A stretch of DNA of 64,000 nucleotides from Pseudarthrobacter siccitolerans (GTDB lineage Bacteria; Actinomycetota; Actinomycetes; Actinomycetales; Micrococcaceae). A model generated the notes under the pieces. It was not told the DNA's origin. It did no database searches and saw nothing but the letters and a program-made list of their open reading frames with translations. The first letter of the stretch is position 1. Each line of letters opens with the position of its first letter. A program made the translations under genes and the position numbers. The stretch is taken from the NCBI RefSeq assembly GCF_030823375.1, contig NZ_JAUSXB010000001.1:2852001-2916000 (forward strand), written 5' to 3'. Below are positions 9,433 to 18,150 of the stretch, one piece after another.

Positions 9433-10266
9433 GTGAAGATAACCCCGGGTAGCGTCGCCGTCATCACGGGAGGCGCCAGCGGTATTGGTTTTGGCCTCGC
9501 AGAAGCCCTCGCGGAACGAGAGGTCCGTCTGGTTTTAGCCGACGTCCGAGAGGATGCCCTTGAACCGGCTGCTGATGCCCTCCGGGCAAAGGGCGCGGAG
9601 GTTGCGACCGTCCGCACCGACGTCACTGACCGGAATTCCGTGGAAGGGCTTGCGCACCGCACCTTGGAACTATTCGGACGGGTCGACCTCGTTTGCAACA
9701 ACGCCGGCCTGATATGTTCCGGCGCACCCCTCTGGGAGCAGAGCACACAGACCTGGGACCGAATGATCGCGGTCAAGGTCATGGGAGTTGTCCATGGAGT
9801 CCAAGCCTTCGCCCCCATCATGATTAAGCAAGGCGCAGGGCATTTTCTTAACACTGCATCGTCCGGCGGCCTGGCGCCATTGCCGAACCGCACACCGTAC
9901 ACCGCCACAATGCACGCGGTTGTAGGTTTGACCGAGACTCTCGACCTCGAACTCAAAGCAGAGGCGCTGGCCCTCGGGGCGACCGTGCTGTGTCCTGGCC
10001 TCGTGGACACAGCAATCGGAAAGAACTCGGCAACCTTGGGCGCAATCAAATTGTCGTCAGGCGCCGAGGGGGCGATGCGAAGCATCGCGGCTGCTTCCGG
10101 AGGGATCCTCACGCCGCTGGAGGTTGGCGAGGCAGCGATAGCCGGCATTGAGGAAGGCAGGGTCCATGTAGCCCCCGGTAATGACGTTTCCGCCCGCGCT
10201 AAAGCAAGGGTGCAAGGCCTGTTGAGGGACTTGGAAAAGTCAGGACAGGTTATTGAAACCCATTGA
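9433..10266 (+). CDS. Short-chain dehydrogenase with catalytic lysine replaced by methionine
   Basis: A 277-residue classical SDR. TGGASGIG at 12-19 binds the cofactor, NNAG is at 90-93, and the active-site serine lies in NTASS near 143. The YxxxK motif reads Y156-T-A-T-M160 instead of the PYTATK usual in close relatives; the codon at 9910-9912 is ATG, one base from AAG. Loss of this lysine normally cripples SDR catalysis. The start has a strong AAGGAG. It is followed by an MFS exporter. Function is unknown; the protein may be inactive, regulatory, or the base may be a sequencing error. Confidence 0.8.
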   Translation: MKITPGSVAVITGGASGIGFGLAEALAEREVRLVLADVREDALEPAADALRAKGAEVATVRTDVTDRNSVEGLAHRTLELFGRVDLVCNNAGLICSGAPLWEQSTQTWDRMIAVKVMGVVHGVQAFAPIMIKQGAGHFLNTASSGGLAPLPNRTPYTATMHAVVGLTETLDLELKAEALALGATVLCPGLVDTAIGKNSATLGAIKLSSGAEGAMRSIAAASGGILTPLEVGEAAIAGIEEGRVHVAPGNDVSARAKARVQGLLRDLEKSGQVIETH

Positions 10267-10270
10267 TGTC

Positions 10271-11944
10271 ATGACTCCCGGGAACAGACCTAAAAAACCA
10301 AGAGCCCACGCAACGAAGCACAAGAAGGGTTCATCCACTGGTTCGATCCTCAGGACATTGACCGGGCTGCTTACGGGCCTTCTTGTAGCGCTCTTGGCGA
10401 GCTCAATTATTTCCACCTCAATTCCTCGAATTGTTAACGACCTAGCGGGATCCCAGGCCACTTTCACTTGGATCGTGACCGCCACTTTACTGGCCATAAC
10501 TATTAGCACGCCGATTTGGGGCAAATTGGCCGACCTACTAAATCGGAAGGCATTAGTGCAGGCAGCCCTGGTGATCTTTGTCGCAGGTTCCCTGCTGGCT
10601 GGCGCTGCACCTGAACCAGGCACTTTAATCGCAGGACGCGTCATTCAAGGACTGGGCGCTGGCGGCTTGCTGACTCTGGTGCAGATCATCATGGCCGATA
10701 TCATTAGCCCGCGAGACCGTGGAAAGTATATGGGCTTGACGGGCGCAGTCATGACAGCGGGCTCCGTGGGAGGACCGCTGCTCGGTGGAGTCATCACTGA
10801 TTTCGCTGGGTGGCGGTGGAACTTCTTCGCCTCAGTTCCCTTCGCCCTGGCCTCGCTCGTGCTGATTCAACTTACTCTTCACTTGCCCCGGAAGCCTCGG
10901 ACCGTGACCATCGATTACGCCGGAGCCGTCTTCATAACCGCCGGCGTGTCGAGCCTGCTGATCTGGATAACTTTGGGTGGCTCGCAGTTTGAATGGCGTT
11001 CACTTCAATCTTTGCTGTTGCTGGCGGCATCCCTCGTACTGCTTATCGCTGCCGTCCTGATAGAAAGAAAGGCCGCAGAACCGATTATCCCGCTGTCTCT
11101 GTTCCGGAATCGTTCCTTCTCCCTCACTGTTATCGCCAGCATCTCAGTAGGTGTGGCGGTCTACGGTACGGCAGTATTCATGAGCCAGTACCTGCAGCTC
11201 AGTCGCGCGGCCACCGCTACGGACTCTGGACTTATTGCCATGCCTCAGGTCATTGCAGTGGTGGTGGCGTCCACGGTCGTTGGCGCCCTGATCAGCCGCT
11301 CGGGTAAATGGAAATTCTGGATGGTCCTGGGAGCCAGCTTCCTCACCTTGGGCTTGGGTTGCTTGGCAACCATAGGCGTGGCGACACCGATACCACTCCT
11401 GTGGACCTATATGGCATTTGTTGGATTGGGCATCGGGATGGTTATGCAAAACCTCGTCCTCGTCACTCAGAACACGGCCGAGGTAGCGCACCTAGGCGTA
11501 GCAAGCGCCGGGGTAGCCTTCTTCCGCACTCTAGGCGGAACAATCGGAGTCACGGTACTTGGCGCAGCCCTTTCCTCAAGGGCAGCACAAGTCATAGCGG
11601 ACAAATCCGACTCCTTGAGGGCGCAGGGGATTGACCCATCGGTGATCAGCACCGGACGGCTACCAGATATGGGTTCCCTAAGCGATCCCCTTCGTGCCGT
11701 GGTTGCGGAAGCCTATGCCCAGGGAGTGGCCGGAGTATTTCTACTATCCACGCCGCTTGCGCTGCTTACTGTTGTCGCCATCGCTTTCCTTCCCAATGTG
11801 CCTCTGAAGCGAAAGACAGGCCTTGAACAACTCGCGGAAACGGAAGCAGAAATCGCCGTGGACATCGCCGGGGGAGAGGCACGGCTAGCTGTTAGCGAAT
11901 CGGAAGGTACGAGGGAATTGTCAACAGACTCCCGCCGCCCGTAA
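10271..11944 (+). CDS. MFS transporter, DHA2 (EmrB/QacA-like, 14 TM) family
   Basis: About 557 residues with 14 hydrophobic segments by eye. Family motif A appears as GKLADLLNRK after the second helix, and a motif C-like AGSVGGPLLGG stretch follows. DHA2 members are proton-coupled drug or metabolite exporters in the cytoplasmic membrane. The SDR gene ends at 10266; an ATG at 10271 is taken as start, though a TTG at 10253 is in frame. Location in a uronate operon suggests export of a toxic intermediate or a co-transferred resistance function. The stretch 9433-11944 looks less G+C-rich than its neighbours. Confidence 0.85.
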   Translation: MTPGNRPKKPRAHATKHKKGSSTGSILRTLTGLLTGLLVALLASSIISTSIPRIVNDLAGSQATFTWIVTATLLAITISTPIWGKLADLLNRKALVQAALVIFVAGSLLAGAAPEPGTLIAGRVIQGLGAGGLLTLVQIIMADIISPRDRGKYMGLTGAVMTAGSVGGPLLGGVITDFAGWRWNFFASVPFALASLVLIQLTLHLPRKPRTVTIDYAGAVFITAGVSSLLIWITLGGSQFEWRSLQSLLLLAASLVLLIAAVLIERKAAEPIIPLSLFRNRSFSLTVIASISVGVAVYGTAVFMSQYLQLSRAATATDSGLIAMPQVIAVVVASTVVGALISRSGKWKFWMVLGASFLTLGLGCLATIGVATPIPLLWTYMAFVGLGIGMVMQNLVLVTQNTAEVAHLGVASAGVAFFRTLGGTIGVTVLGAALSSRAAQVIADKSDSLRAQGIDPSVISTGRLPDMGSLSDPLRAVVAEAYAQGVAGVFLLSTPLALLTVVAIAFLPNVPLKRKTGLEQLAETEAEIAVDIAGGEARLAVSESEGTRELSTDSRRP

Positions 11945-12033
11945 ACCCTGACCCGTCCGAGGGCAGGCACCCACCGGAGCCCGTAGGGCAGTCTGGCAAG
12001 ACACCAAAAAGACTTTCAGAAAGGAGAACCATC

Positions 12034-12909
12034 ATGAGCAACGTTGCAGTCATCGGACTCGGGATCATGGGCCTGCCCATGGCCGTCAACCTGGTCAAGG
12101 CCGGCCACGCCGTTACCGGCTTCAACCGCAGCCAGGACAAGATCGATAAGCTGGTCTCCGAGGGAGGCAAGGGCGCCTCGAGCATCGCCGATGCCGTGAA
12201 GGATGCCGACGTCGTCATCACCATGGTGCCGGACTCCCCCGACGTCGAAGGCGTGGTCAGCGGCAAGGACGGTGTCTTCGCCAACGCCAAGCCGGGCGCC
12301 CTGTGGATCGACGCCTCCAGCATCCGCCCCGACGTCGCTGTCCGGCTTGCCGCAGAGGCCAAAGAAGCCGGCCTCCGCCCCCTTGACGCCCCGGTTTCCG
12401 GCGGCGAACAGGGCGCCATCGACGCCGTCCTGTCCATCATGGTGGGCGGCGACAAGGCAGACTCCGACGACGCCCAGGACGTCCTCAATGCCCTCGGCAA
12501 GACCATCGTCCACGTGGGCCCCTCCGGCTCCGGCCAGACCGTTAAGGCTGCAAACCAGCTGATCGTCGCCGTCAACATCGAAGTCCTCGGCGAAGCCATT
12601 GCGTTCCTTGAGGCCTATGGCGTGGACACCGACGCCGCCCTCAAGGTCCTCGGCGGCGGCCTGGCCGGCTCCAAGGTCCTGGACCAGAAGGGCCAGAAGA
12701 TGCTGGACCGCAACTTCGACCCCGGCTTCCGCCTCGCCCTCCACCACAAGGACATGGGCATCGTCACCTCGGCAGCCCGTGAAGCCAACGTCGCCATCCC
12801 GCTTGGCGCCGTCGCCGCGCAGCTCGTCGTCGCCACCGCCAACCAGGGTGACGGCGCACTGGACCACTCCGGACTCTTCAAGCAGGTCCTCCAGCTCTCA
12901 GACCGCTAG
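12034..12909 (+). CDS. garR: 2-hydroxy-3-oxopropionate (tartronate semialdehyde) reductase, beta-hydroxyacid dehydrogenase family
   Basis: A 291-residue NAD(P)-dependent enzyme. GLGIMG (8-13) binds the cofactor, DAPVSGGEQGA (118 onward) is the substrate signature, and K171 in GSGQTVKAANQ is the catalytic lysine. It reduces tartronate semialdehyde to D-glycerate in glucarate/galactarate or glyoxylate metabolism. A strong AAGGAG precedes the ATG. Its presence with uronate genes fits sugar-acid catabolism, although no glucarate dehydratase or GarL aldolase gene is seen here. 3-hydroxyisobutyrate dehydrogenase is the main alternative. Confidence 0.82.
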   Translation: MSNVAVIGLGIMGLPMAVNLVKAGHAVTGFNRSQDKIDKLVSEGGKGASSIADAVKDADVVITMVPDSPDVEGVVSGKDGVFANAKPGALWIDASSIRPDVAVRLAAEAKEAGLRPLDAPVSGGEQGAIDAVLSIMVGGDKADSDDAQDVLNALGKTIVHVGPSGSGQTVKAANQLIVAVNIEVLGEAIAFLEAYGVDTDAALKVLGGGLAGSKVLDQKGQKMLDRNFDPGFRLALHHKDMGIVTSAAREANVAIPLGAVAAQLVVATANQGDGALDHSGLFKQVLQLSDR

Positions 12910-12973
12910 TAGCGGCCCGGGAAATCCGTGCGTTGCGTCCCGCCTCCTCCATCCGGGCATATTAGGAACAGAT

Positions 12974-13435
12974 ATGGCACTCGCCCCTGAAACGGCAGCA
13001 GACCTCGTGTATGAAATATTCGACCTCCAACGAGCAGTGCGTTGCATCGCTGCATTTACCTCACGAGGGGAAGGAATGGGCGCAGCCCAGCATTTCGTAC
13101 TTCGGCTTGTAGGTGAGGGGGAGTGCCGGGCTGCTGTGCTCGCTGCGCGGCTCGGCATTGGTGCCCCAGTCCTGAGCCGGCACATCGCGGATTTGGAGGA
13201 GCAGAGTCTAGTCGTTCGTCGGAAAGATCCAGGTGATGGCCGTGCTCAGCTTGTTGCCATTACACCATGGGGTCTGGAAAGACTGCGACGCTTGGAGGCC
13301 GAACGATCAGCAGCCTTTCAAGAACATCTCTGGGACTGGAACGAGGAAGATGCCCGCAGTGCGGCGAAAACACTGCACCAGCTAACTCAGTCGCTCGTCA
13401 AATCTGCCGTGCAGGCCCGGAGCACAACTAGCTAA
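12974..13435 (+). CDS. MarR-family transcriptional regulator
   Basis: A 153-residue winged-helix protein. The recognition part reads AAVLAARLGIGAPVLSRHIA followed by the wing DPGDGRAQLVAIT, typical of MarR. The ATG at 12974 is used because the fold starts shortly after it, and a GGAACA lies upstream. It follows garR by 64 bp in the same direction, so it may be the last gene of the operon. A candidate target is the MFS exporter upstream, since MarR proteins often control DHA2 pumps, but no operator was identified. Confidence 0.85.
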   Translation: MALAPETAADLVYEIFDLQRAVRCIAAFTSRGEGMGAAQHFVLRLVGEGECRAAVLAARLGIGAPVLSRHIADLEEQSLVVRRKDPGDGRAQLVAITPWGLERLRRLEAERSAAFQEHLWDWNEEDARSAAKTLHQLTQSLVKSAVQARSTTS

Positions 13436-13488
13436 CACCCACGGCCTTCATGCTGGAGTCCAGCCCAGGAGTATTGGTCTGCTGGAAG

Positions 13489-13534
13489 GCGCACGCTGCA
13501 AGTGGTCTGTCCCTCCGACCTTGCAGGCGTGCGC
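13489..13534. terminator. Long hairpin after the MarR gene
   Basis: GCGCACGCTGCAAG at 13489-13502 pairs with CTTGCA-g-GCGTGCGC at 13520-13534, a 14-bp stem with one bulged G and a 17-base loop. There is no T-tract, so it is at best a factor-dependent or imperfect terminator. It separates the uronate operon from the esterase pair. Confidence 0.45.
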
Positions 13535-13659
13535 GCCTGGTCAAGAAAGCGCCTCTGCCTCCTCCCCCTTAGGACTGTCTCGTATGTCTCCCTCGAAATG
13601 TGTAGAGCCAGGCACCCTTAGGAGGGCTCTTTCCAGCGCACGTATAAACAGAAACGGGA

Positions 13660-14967
13660 TTGCCAGTGGATTTCCTGCTTGAATACAACCTCGTTGATGG
13701 CGTTTTGATGTGGACCCTTACGGTTCTCACAGCTTGGCTCCTCGTTGTCCTCAGCTGGCGCAGGGTTCCCTTGTGGTGGCTGGCAGCCGCCTGGATTTTC
13801 ACGGGCGGCGCGCTGCTGGCGTGGCTGACCCTGTGGGTGTTCGAGTTCGTTTTAGATGTCGTTAGCAACCTTCCATGGCAGGTTAGGGCATGGTTTACTT
13901 CCTTCGTCGGGGCTTCGGTACTGACAGGGGTAACCTTCTGGAAGTCTCCTCGGTGGAAAAAAGTTTTGGCTGTAGGTGCTGTCCCGATTTTTGTGGTCAC
14001 GACCGTAGTCGGGATCAATTCCTACTACGGTCTTCGGCCCACCGTTGCGGCGCTGCTGGGTATATCGCTTGCCCCTCAGCTGGACATCAATAAACCAGCG
14101 CAAGACATGACCACCAGCATGCCGGTTCTATGGAGGGACTGGGAAGCTCCGCCGAACATGCCTGCCACCGGTGTCACGAGGACTCAAGTTATTCCAGGAA
14201 CGTTATCGGGATTTACTCCCAGACCTGCCGGAGTGTACCTCCCTCCAGTCGCCCTTGTGGATTCCCCCCCGGCTCTGCCGCTGGTGGTCATGATGATGGG
14301 CCAACCCGGTGACCCTGATCCCCGTTTCGCCGCGGATGCACTTAATGAACTAGCGGCCCGGAACCGAGGTCTGGCACCGATCGTAATCGTGGTTGATCAA
14401 CTGGGTAATCCGCTTGTCGACGACCTTTGTTTGGATACAGCCCGATTTGGCAACGTTGAGACGTACATCAACAAGGATGTCGTGGAGTGGGCGCGAAGGA
14501 ATTTGAACGTCATCGGTGACGCCAGGTACTGGACAGCGGGTGGATATTCACACGGCGGCCAATGCGCCATCTCATTCGCCGCCAAATACCCGGAAACATG
14601 GGGCAACGTCCTTGATGTATCAGGAGAAGAGTACCCCGGAGCCGAGCACCCCGGAAGCACTCTACGAGAGATATTTCACGGGGACCAGACCGCATACGAC
14701 GCGCAAAAACCCGAGCACATTCTCAATATCCGCCAATACAAGGGCATCCATGCAGTCTTCACCGCCTGCCGCGATGATCCGGCCTACATGACCGCTGCCC
14801 GGAAGATAAGCACAGCAGCCAGCCACGCTGGAATGACCGTCAACCTCCTGGAGATCCCGGAAGGCGGGCACGGCATAGGTGCCCTTGCAACTGGCCTTCG
14901 CGACGGTTTTGGGATCCTATACCCCCGACTGGGCTTATCCAATCCAACGGACGGACCGGCTCCATGA
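13660..14967 (+). CDS. Membrane-anchored esterase (alpha/beta hydrolase, esterase-D type)
   Basis: About 435 residues. The first 135 contain four hydrophobic helices; the rest is an extracellular-type alpha/beta hydrolase. The nucleophile elbow is GGYSHGG with S297, and a late EGGHG gives H404 as probable catalytic histidine. This layout resembles the membrane-bound putative esterases (PF00756) of corynebacteria and relatives. A GTG two codons in may be the true start, since no strong ribosome-binding site is visible. It overlaps the deacetylase gene by ATGA, so the two probably act together on cell-wall or exopolysaccharide acyl groups. Confidence 0.72.
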   Translation: MPVDFLLEYNLVDGVLMWTLTVLTAWLLVVLSWRRVPLWWLAAAWIFTGGALLAWLTLWVFEFVLDVVSNLPWQVRAWFTSFVGASVLTGVTFWKSPRWKKVLAVGAVPIFVVTTVVGINSYYGLRPTVAALLGISLAPQLDINKPAQDMTTSMPVLWRDWEAPPNMPATGVTRTQVIPGTLSGFTPRPAGVYLPPVALVDSPPALPLVVMMMGQPGDPDPRFAADALNELAARNRGLAPIVIVVDQLGNPLVDDLCLDTARFGNVETYINKDVVEWARRNLNVIGDARYWTAGGYSHGGQCAISFAAKYPETWGNVLDVSGEEYPGAEHPGSTLREIFHGDQTAYDAQKPEHILNIRQYKGIHAVFTACRDDPAYMTAARKISTAASHAGMTVNLLEIPEGGHGIGALATGLRDGFGILYPRLGLSNPTDGPAP

Positions 14968-15893
14968 CAGTCAGGCACAGGCAGGCACAAAGCACAAAAG
15001 GCTTCTCCCGGCGGTATCTACTTGGCGCCGGAATTTGCCTAATGTCCTATCCGCTGCTGGAAACACTCAGCCAGAACCGCAAATTGGAACAAACAGAACC
15101 GTGGGAAGACGATAACGAGAGGCAGCGCGAATTTCCGGACGAAGACGACGTATCCATACCCCCTCAACTACCACGGACACTGTCTGTTCCAAGCCGTGGG
15201 GAAGTAATCAGGTCTTTCACCGGGCAGGTTCCCGTCTACTGGGGACTTGAAGCGCCAGGGGTGCTGAAACGGCTACCAGCAAGTTCGGGAGGGGTGGTCC
15301 TCACAGTGGACTTTTGCGGAGGACCCGGTGGCAACGCAGTGGATACGCTCTTGCTGAATGCCCTGCGGCAAAACGGGATTCCAGCCACCCTTTTCCTCAA
15401 CTCCCGCTGGATTAGAGAAAATCCTTTGAAGAGCCAAGAACTCGCCAACGATCCTTTGTTCGAACTCGCAAATCACGGCTCCGCCCATTCTCCCTTGTCT
15501 GTGAACGGAAAAAGTGCCTACGGCATCCCCGGGACGAAAGGACCAGAGGAAATTTACGACGAAATAATGACAAGCAACGCCGTTCTGGAAGATTTAACCG
15601 GGCGGCCCCAACGCTTCTTCCGGCCTGGGACCGCATATATGGACGATGTAGCCGTACAAATAGTCCATGCCCTGGGGCTCATTCCAACCGGCTTCAGTAT
15701 CAATGGAGATGGAGGAGCTACCTTCACTGCTTCAATCGTTGCCCGAGAAGTATCATCAGCTGCACAAGGGGACATCGTGATCGTCCACGGCAACCACCCC
15801 GAGGGTGGAACCGCCCAAGGACTCATTCAGGCCTTGGCCTCAACACGGGACCTAAACGGAAAATTCATGCACTTCCCGGCAACCGTAGCGTAA
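14964..15893 (+). CDS. Tat-exported polysaccharide deacetylase-like (NodB domain) protein
   Basis: A 309-residue protein. An N-terminal SRRYLLGAG (15-23) followed by a hydrophobic run resembles a Tat signal. The NodB-like motif 1 is unusual: TVDFCGGPGG (114-123) keeps the catalytic-base aspartate D116 but has F-C where most members have a second aspartate and glycine. Motif 2 is intact as HGSAH (H171, H175), the metal-binding histidines. RFFRPG near 215 matches motif 3. Translationally coupled to the esterase by ATGA. Likely removes acetyl groups from an extracellular glycan; the altered motif 1 may change metal use. Confidence 0.75.
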   Translation: MTVRHRQAQSTKGFSRRYLLGAGICLMSYPLLETLSQNRKLEQTEPWEDDNERQREFPDEDDVSIPPQLPRTLSVPSRGEVIRSFTGQVPVYWGLEAPGVLKRLPASSGGVVLTVDFCGGPGGNAVDTLLLNALRQNGIPATLFLNSRWIRENPLKSQELANDPLFELANHGSAHSPLSVNGKSAYGIPGTKGPEEIYDEIMTSNAVLEDLTGRPQRFFRPGTAYMDDVAVQIVHALGLIPTGFSINGDGGATFTASIVAREVSSAAQGDIVIVHGNHPEGGTAQGLIQALASTRDLNGKFMHFPATVA

Positions 15894-16092
15894 GCGAATG
15901 GTGCCTAGGAGTGCGCTGAACAATTGGCGGAAGTGAGGCGTGCCTGCTGGATCTTCGGGACTAGTGATTTACGGCTGGTTTCATGCAGGGACGTGAGGAT
16001 GGGCAACGCGGGTATTTGGATGTCGAGGCGCTGGCTCGGGAGTTGTTAGCTCCGGGCAGCGTTTTCGCTCATCTGGCCACGCATCGGGGCGG

Positions 16093-16500
16093 TTGTTTCC
16101 GGATTCGGTGATGGAGGATCTCTTTCCGTCGCGGCGGGACTGGCCTTCCGTTCCGGCACCGGTGATCGGGTCGGTGCAGGCGTTGCAGGGCCTCTTTGAC
16201 AGGGGAGACCGTCGAGGCGCTTTGAGCGCATTCTTGGAGGTTCGTGTGGAGCTGGTCGACAGACACCCGGAGATTTGGCGCCAGCAGAATGCCCGGCAGC
16301 ACGATGACCCTGAATCAGGTCCACCGAGTTCTCCAGGCGGTCTTTGGTTGGGAGGACATGCACCTGCACAGGTTCACAGCCTTGGAGCCCTTTGTGAGGC
16401 TGCGGCCGGCCAATGGCGAAATTCGCGCGACAACCTGACAGTGGCTCCCGAAGCAGGAGTGCCTTGATCCGGACGACAGACCTGAGGAGGAATTTTCACG
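16093..16500 (+). pseudogene. Broken plasmid pRiA4b ORF-3-like gene
   Basis: Two reading frames together match the intact copy at 24767. The first frame has VRVELVDRHPEIWRQQ and the second, from about 16300, has LNQVHRVLQAVFGWEDMHLH. A frameshift near 16290-16310 separates them, and the C-terminal half of the domain is missing after about 16440. The family is common on mobile elements of actinobacteria and has no firm function. As with the intact copy, a dispersed repeat follows directly. Confidence 0.75.
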
Positions 16501-16538
16501 GACGCCATTAGCCAAATTTTCCCGACCCAAATCAGGGT

Positions 16539-16680
16539 CACCGCTGGCGGCCTGTCCTACAACCTGTCAACCGGGCCTTGGCTGAGGAGTTCTGACTTCC
16601 GGTCTCTGGAGGCAACACCACGAAATGGTGCCAGAAAAAGGGCGCCTTCCGCAGCCACTCCCCCCGCACATCGTAAAGAG
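16539..16680 (+). repeat. Dispersed repeat R1, copy 1
   Basis: About 142 bp that recur at 21426-21567 with roughly six differences. The unit contains a small hairpin, CACCA-cgaaa-TGGTG. Copy 1 runs on into an AGAGCCGATAG motif that also occurs at four other places in the island. It lies between the broken pRiA4b gene and the broken recombinase. It could be a relic transposon end or a recombination site. Confidence 0.8.
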
Positions 16681-16710
16681 CCGATAGCCGAGATTCCGTC
16701 AAGCTACGGC
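16677..16710. repeat. GCCGATAG motif, site 1
   Basis: AGAGCCGATAG, a short spacer, then TTCCGTCAAGCT. The block lies 17 bp before the homology of recombinase copy 1 begins. Equivalent blocks are at 22121, 25492, 26877 and 27919. The partial dyad GCCG...CGGC would suit a serine-recombinase subsite, but this is inference. Confidence 0.55.
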
Positions 16711-16726
16711 CACGGGGGTTACGGCT

Positions 16727-17335
16727 CAACGACGGCGTCGGTAGGGGAGTGGTTCAGTCCAGCGTGGCGTGGCGCAGGTACTGGAAGACGGTCTCTGCTG
16801 ATTCCGTAGTCACGAGCAAGTAAGGCCTTCGGGACACGTTGCCGGCGCGCTGTACCAGCTCGGCGGCCCGTTCCGGGGTGAGAGTCTTTCTCCTGCCTTT
16901 GTACGCGCCGCGCTGCTTGGCCAGGGCGATGCCCTCCTTTTGGCGTTCCCTGATGAGGGAGCGTTCGAACTCGGCGAAAGCACCCATGACGGGGAGCACG
17001 AGGTTGGCCATGGGGGAGTCCTCGCCGGTGAAGACCAGGCTCTCCTTGACGAACTCCACCCGCACGCACGCAAGTCATCGAGATTTCGCGCGAGCCGGTC
17101 CATGCTGTGCACGACCACGGTGTCCCCGTGGCGGGCGAACCGCAGCAGTTCGGTGAGCTCCGGCCTAGCGGTGTCCCTGCCCGAGGCCTTGTCGGTGAAA
17201 ACTCTGTCAAAAACTTGGCCTTCGAGCTGGCGTTTGTCGTTCTGATCCAGCATGCTCACCCGCACGTACCCGATCCGCTGCCCCGCCATATGCGCCTCCG
17301 ACCCTCGTCCTGTCAGGTTGAGTTCTAGGCTCGTG
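16727..17335 (+). repeat. Long direct repeat DR-A (recombinase copy 1 segment)
   Basis: This segment matches 27967-28595 in the same orientation over its whole length, apart from a 28-bp deletion and scattered substitutions. The two copies bracket about 10.6 kb of accessory DNA. The homology starts at CAACGACGGC and ends at TGTCAGGTTGAGTTC, extending past the gene on both sides, so a unit larger than the coding sequence was duplicated. Confidence 0.8.
16754..17289 (-). pseudogene. Broken serine recombinase (resolvase family), copy 1
   Basis: The N-terminal frame from 17289 reads GQRIGYVRVSMLDQN, with the resolvase catalytic serine in YVRVS and the DRLARN motif, then shifts. Compared with copy 2, about 28 bp are missing near 17063-17075 (12 residues expected after NLDDLRA). 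The frame continues as RVEFVKESLVFTGEDS and the E-helix region AEFERSLIRERQ. A second one-base loss near 16830 alters the C-terminal helix-turn-helix. Tn3-type resolvases of about 190-200 residues are the closest family. It cannot make a full protein. Confidence 0.88.
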
Positions 17336-17469
17336 TAATGCTCATGGCGTTGGAGAGCTTGGTACCGCCGTTGTTGCCCACGAAGAGCATTGCACCGAGA
17401 GAGGCGGCCAGTGGCGAGCTCCGGCAATTTCTACATAGCCCGATGGGAAGCAGCCGCCCGGAGGCGGCC

Positions 17470-17955
17470 TCACAATCTAGCACTGCAACCGCTTGCCTCA
17501 GCGCCAGCAAATGCTCCTGCCATCCAATCTCGACCAAGCAATAACACGCCTTCCCTTGGCTTATCGCGGAAGTTGGCGCAATGCAATCGGTTGACATACG
17601 ACCGTTGCGTTGTGATACTGGACACGCCTCCGCATAAATAGGTGGGGCTTTCGGTAAGACGTTCCACTTTGGCCACTAATCCAGAGGAACCATGGATCGG
17701 AGCTGTCCAATCGGGCAGAGCATCCCACCTTGGGTTCAGAAGCGCTTTCCATTTATTGCCTTGGCCTACCGGCACACCCTGGCTGACGAAGACAGAACTT
17801 CCCCGGCGCCTGTTCGCGTTGCTCCAATCAAGAATCTCCGATGCCCGAGTCACGACCAACGGCCAAGACGCCGCAAGCCACTCGCCCACTGATTGGGGGA
17901 TATCCGGTGGCGAGTAGCATTCCCCGGCAAGGTCCAGAAATTTCTCGAGTACCAA
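17470..17955 (-). CDS. Hypothetical protein, doubtful
   Basis: A 161-residue open frame with some protein-like composition (IPQSVGEWLAASWPLVVTRA, NKWKALLNPRWDALPDW) but no recognised domain, no clear ribosome-binding site and overlapping alternative frames. It fills the otherwise empty stretch 17336-18150. It may be a gene fragment left in the recombinase-rich island or chance coding. I see nothing else in that stretch. Confidence 0.25.
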   Translation of the reverse strand: MVLEKFLDLAGECYSPPDIPQSVGEWLAASWPLVVTRASEILDWSNANRRRGSSVFVSQGVPVGQGNKWKALLNPRWDALPDWTAPIHGSSGLVAKVERLTESPTYLCGGVSSITTQRSYVNRLHCANFRDKPREGVLLLGRDWMAGAFAGAEASGCSARL

Positions 17956-18150
17956 AAGTTTCGCGCGGAGTGCTGATCAGTGTCACAACCAAGAACACCG
18001 GAGTTGGCGGGGAAACGAGCGGCACGTCCGAGAGGCTGCACTACGAAGGCAGTAGCGCCAGTTGACCGAGCTCCGTCGGAGACATGACTTCGGCCCGAGT
18101 ACGACTTAGCTCGGCCCCCGCGCTACCAGAACTTAAGACCAAAGGAAGCC

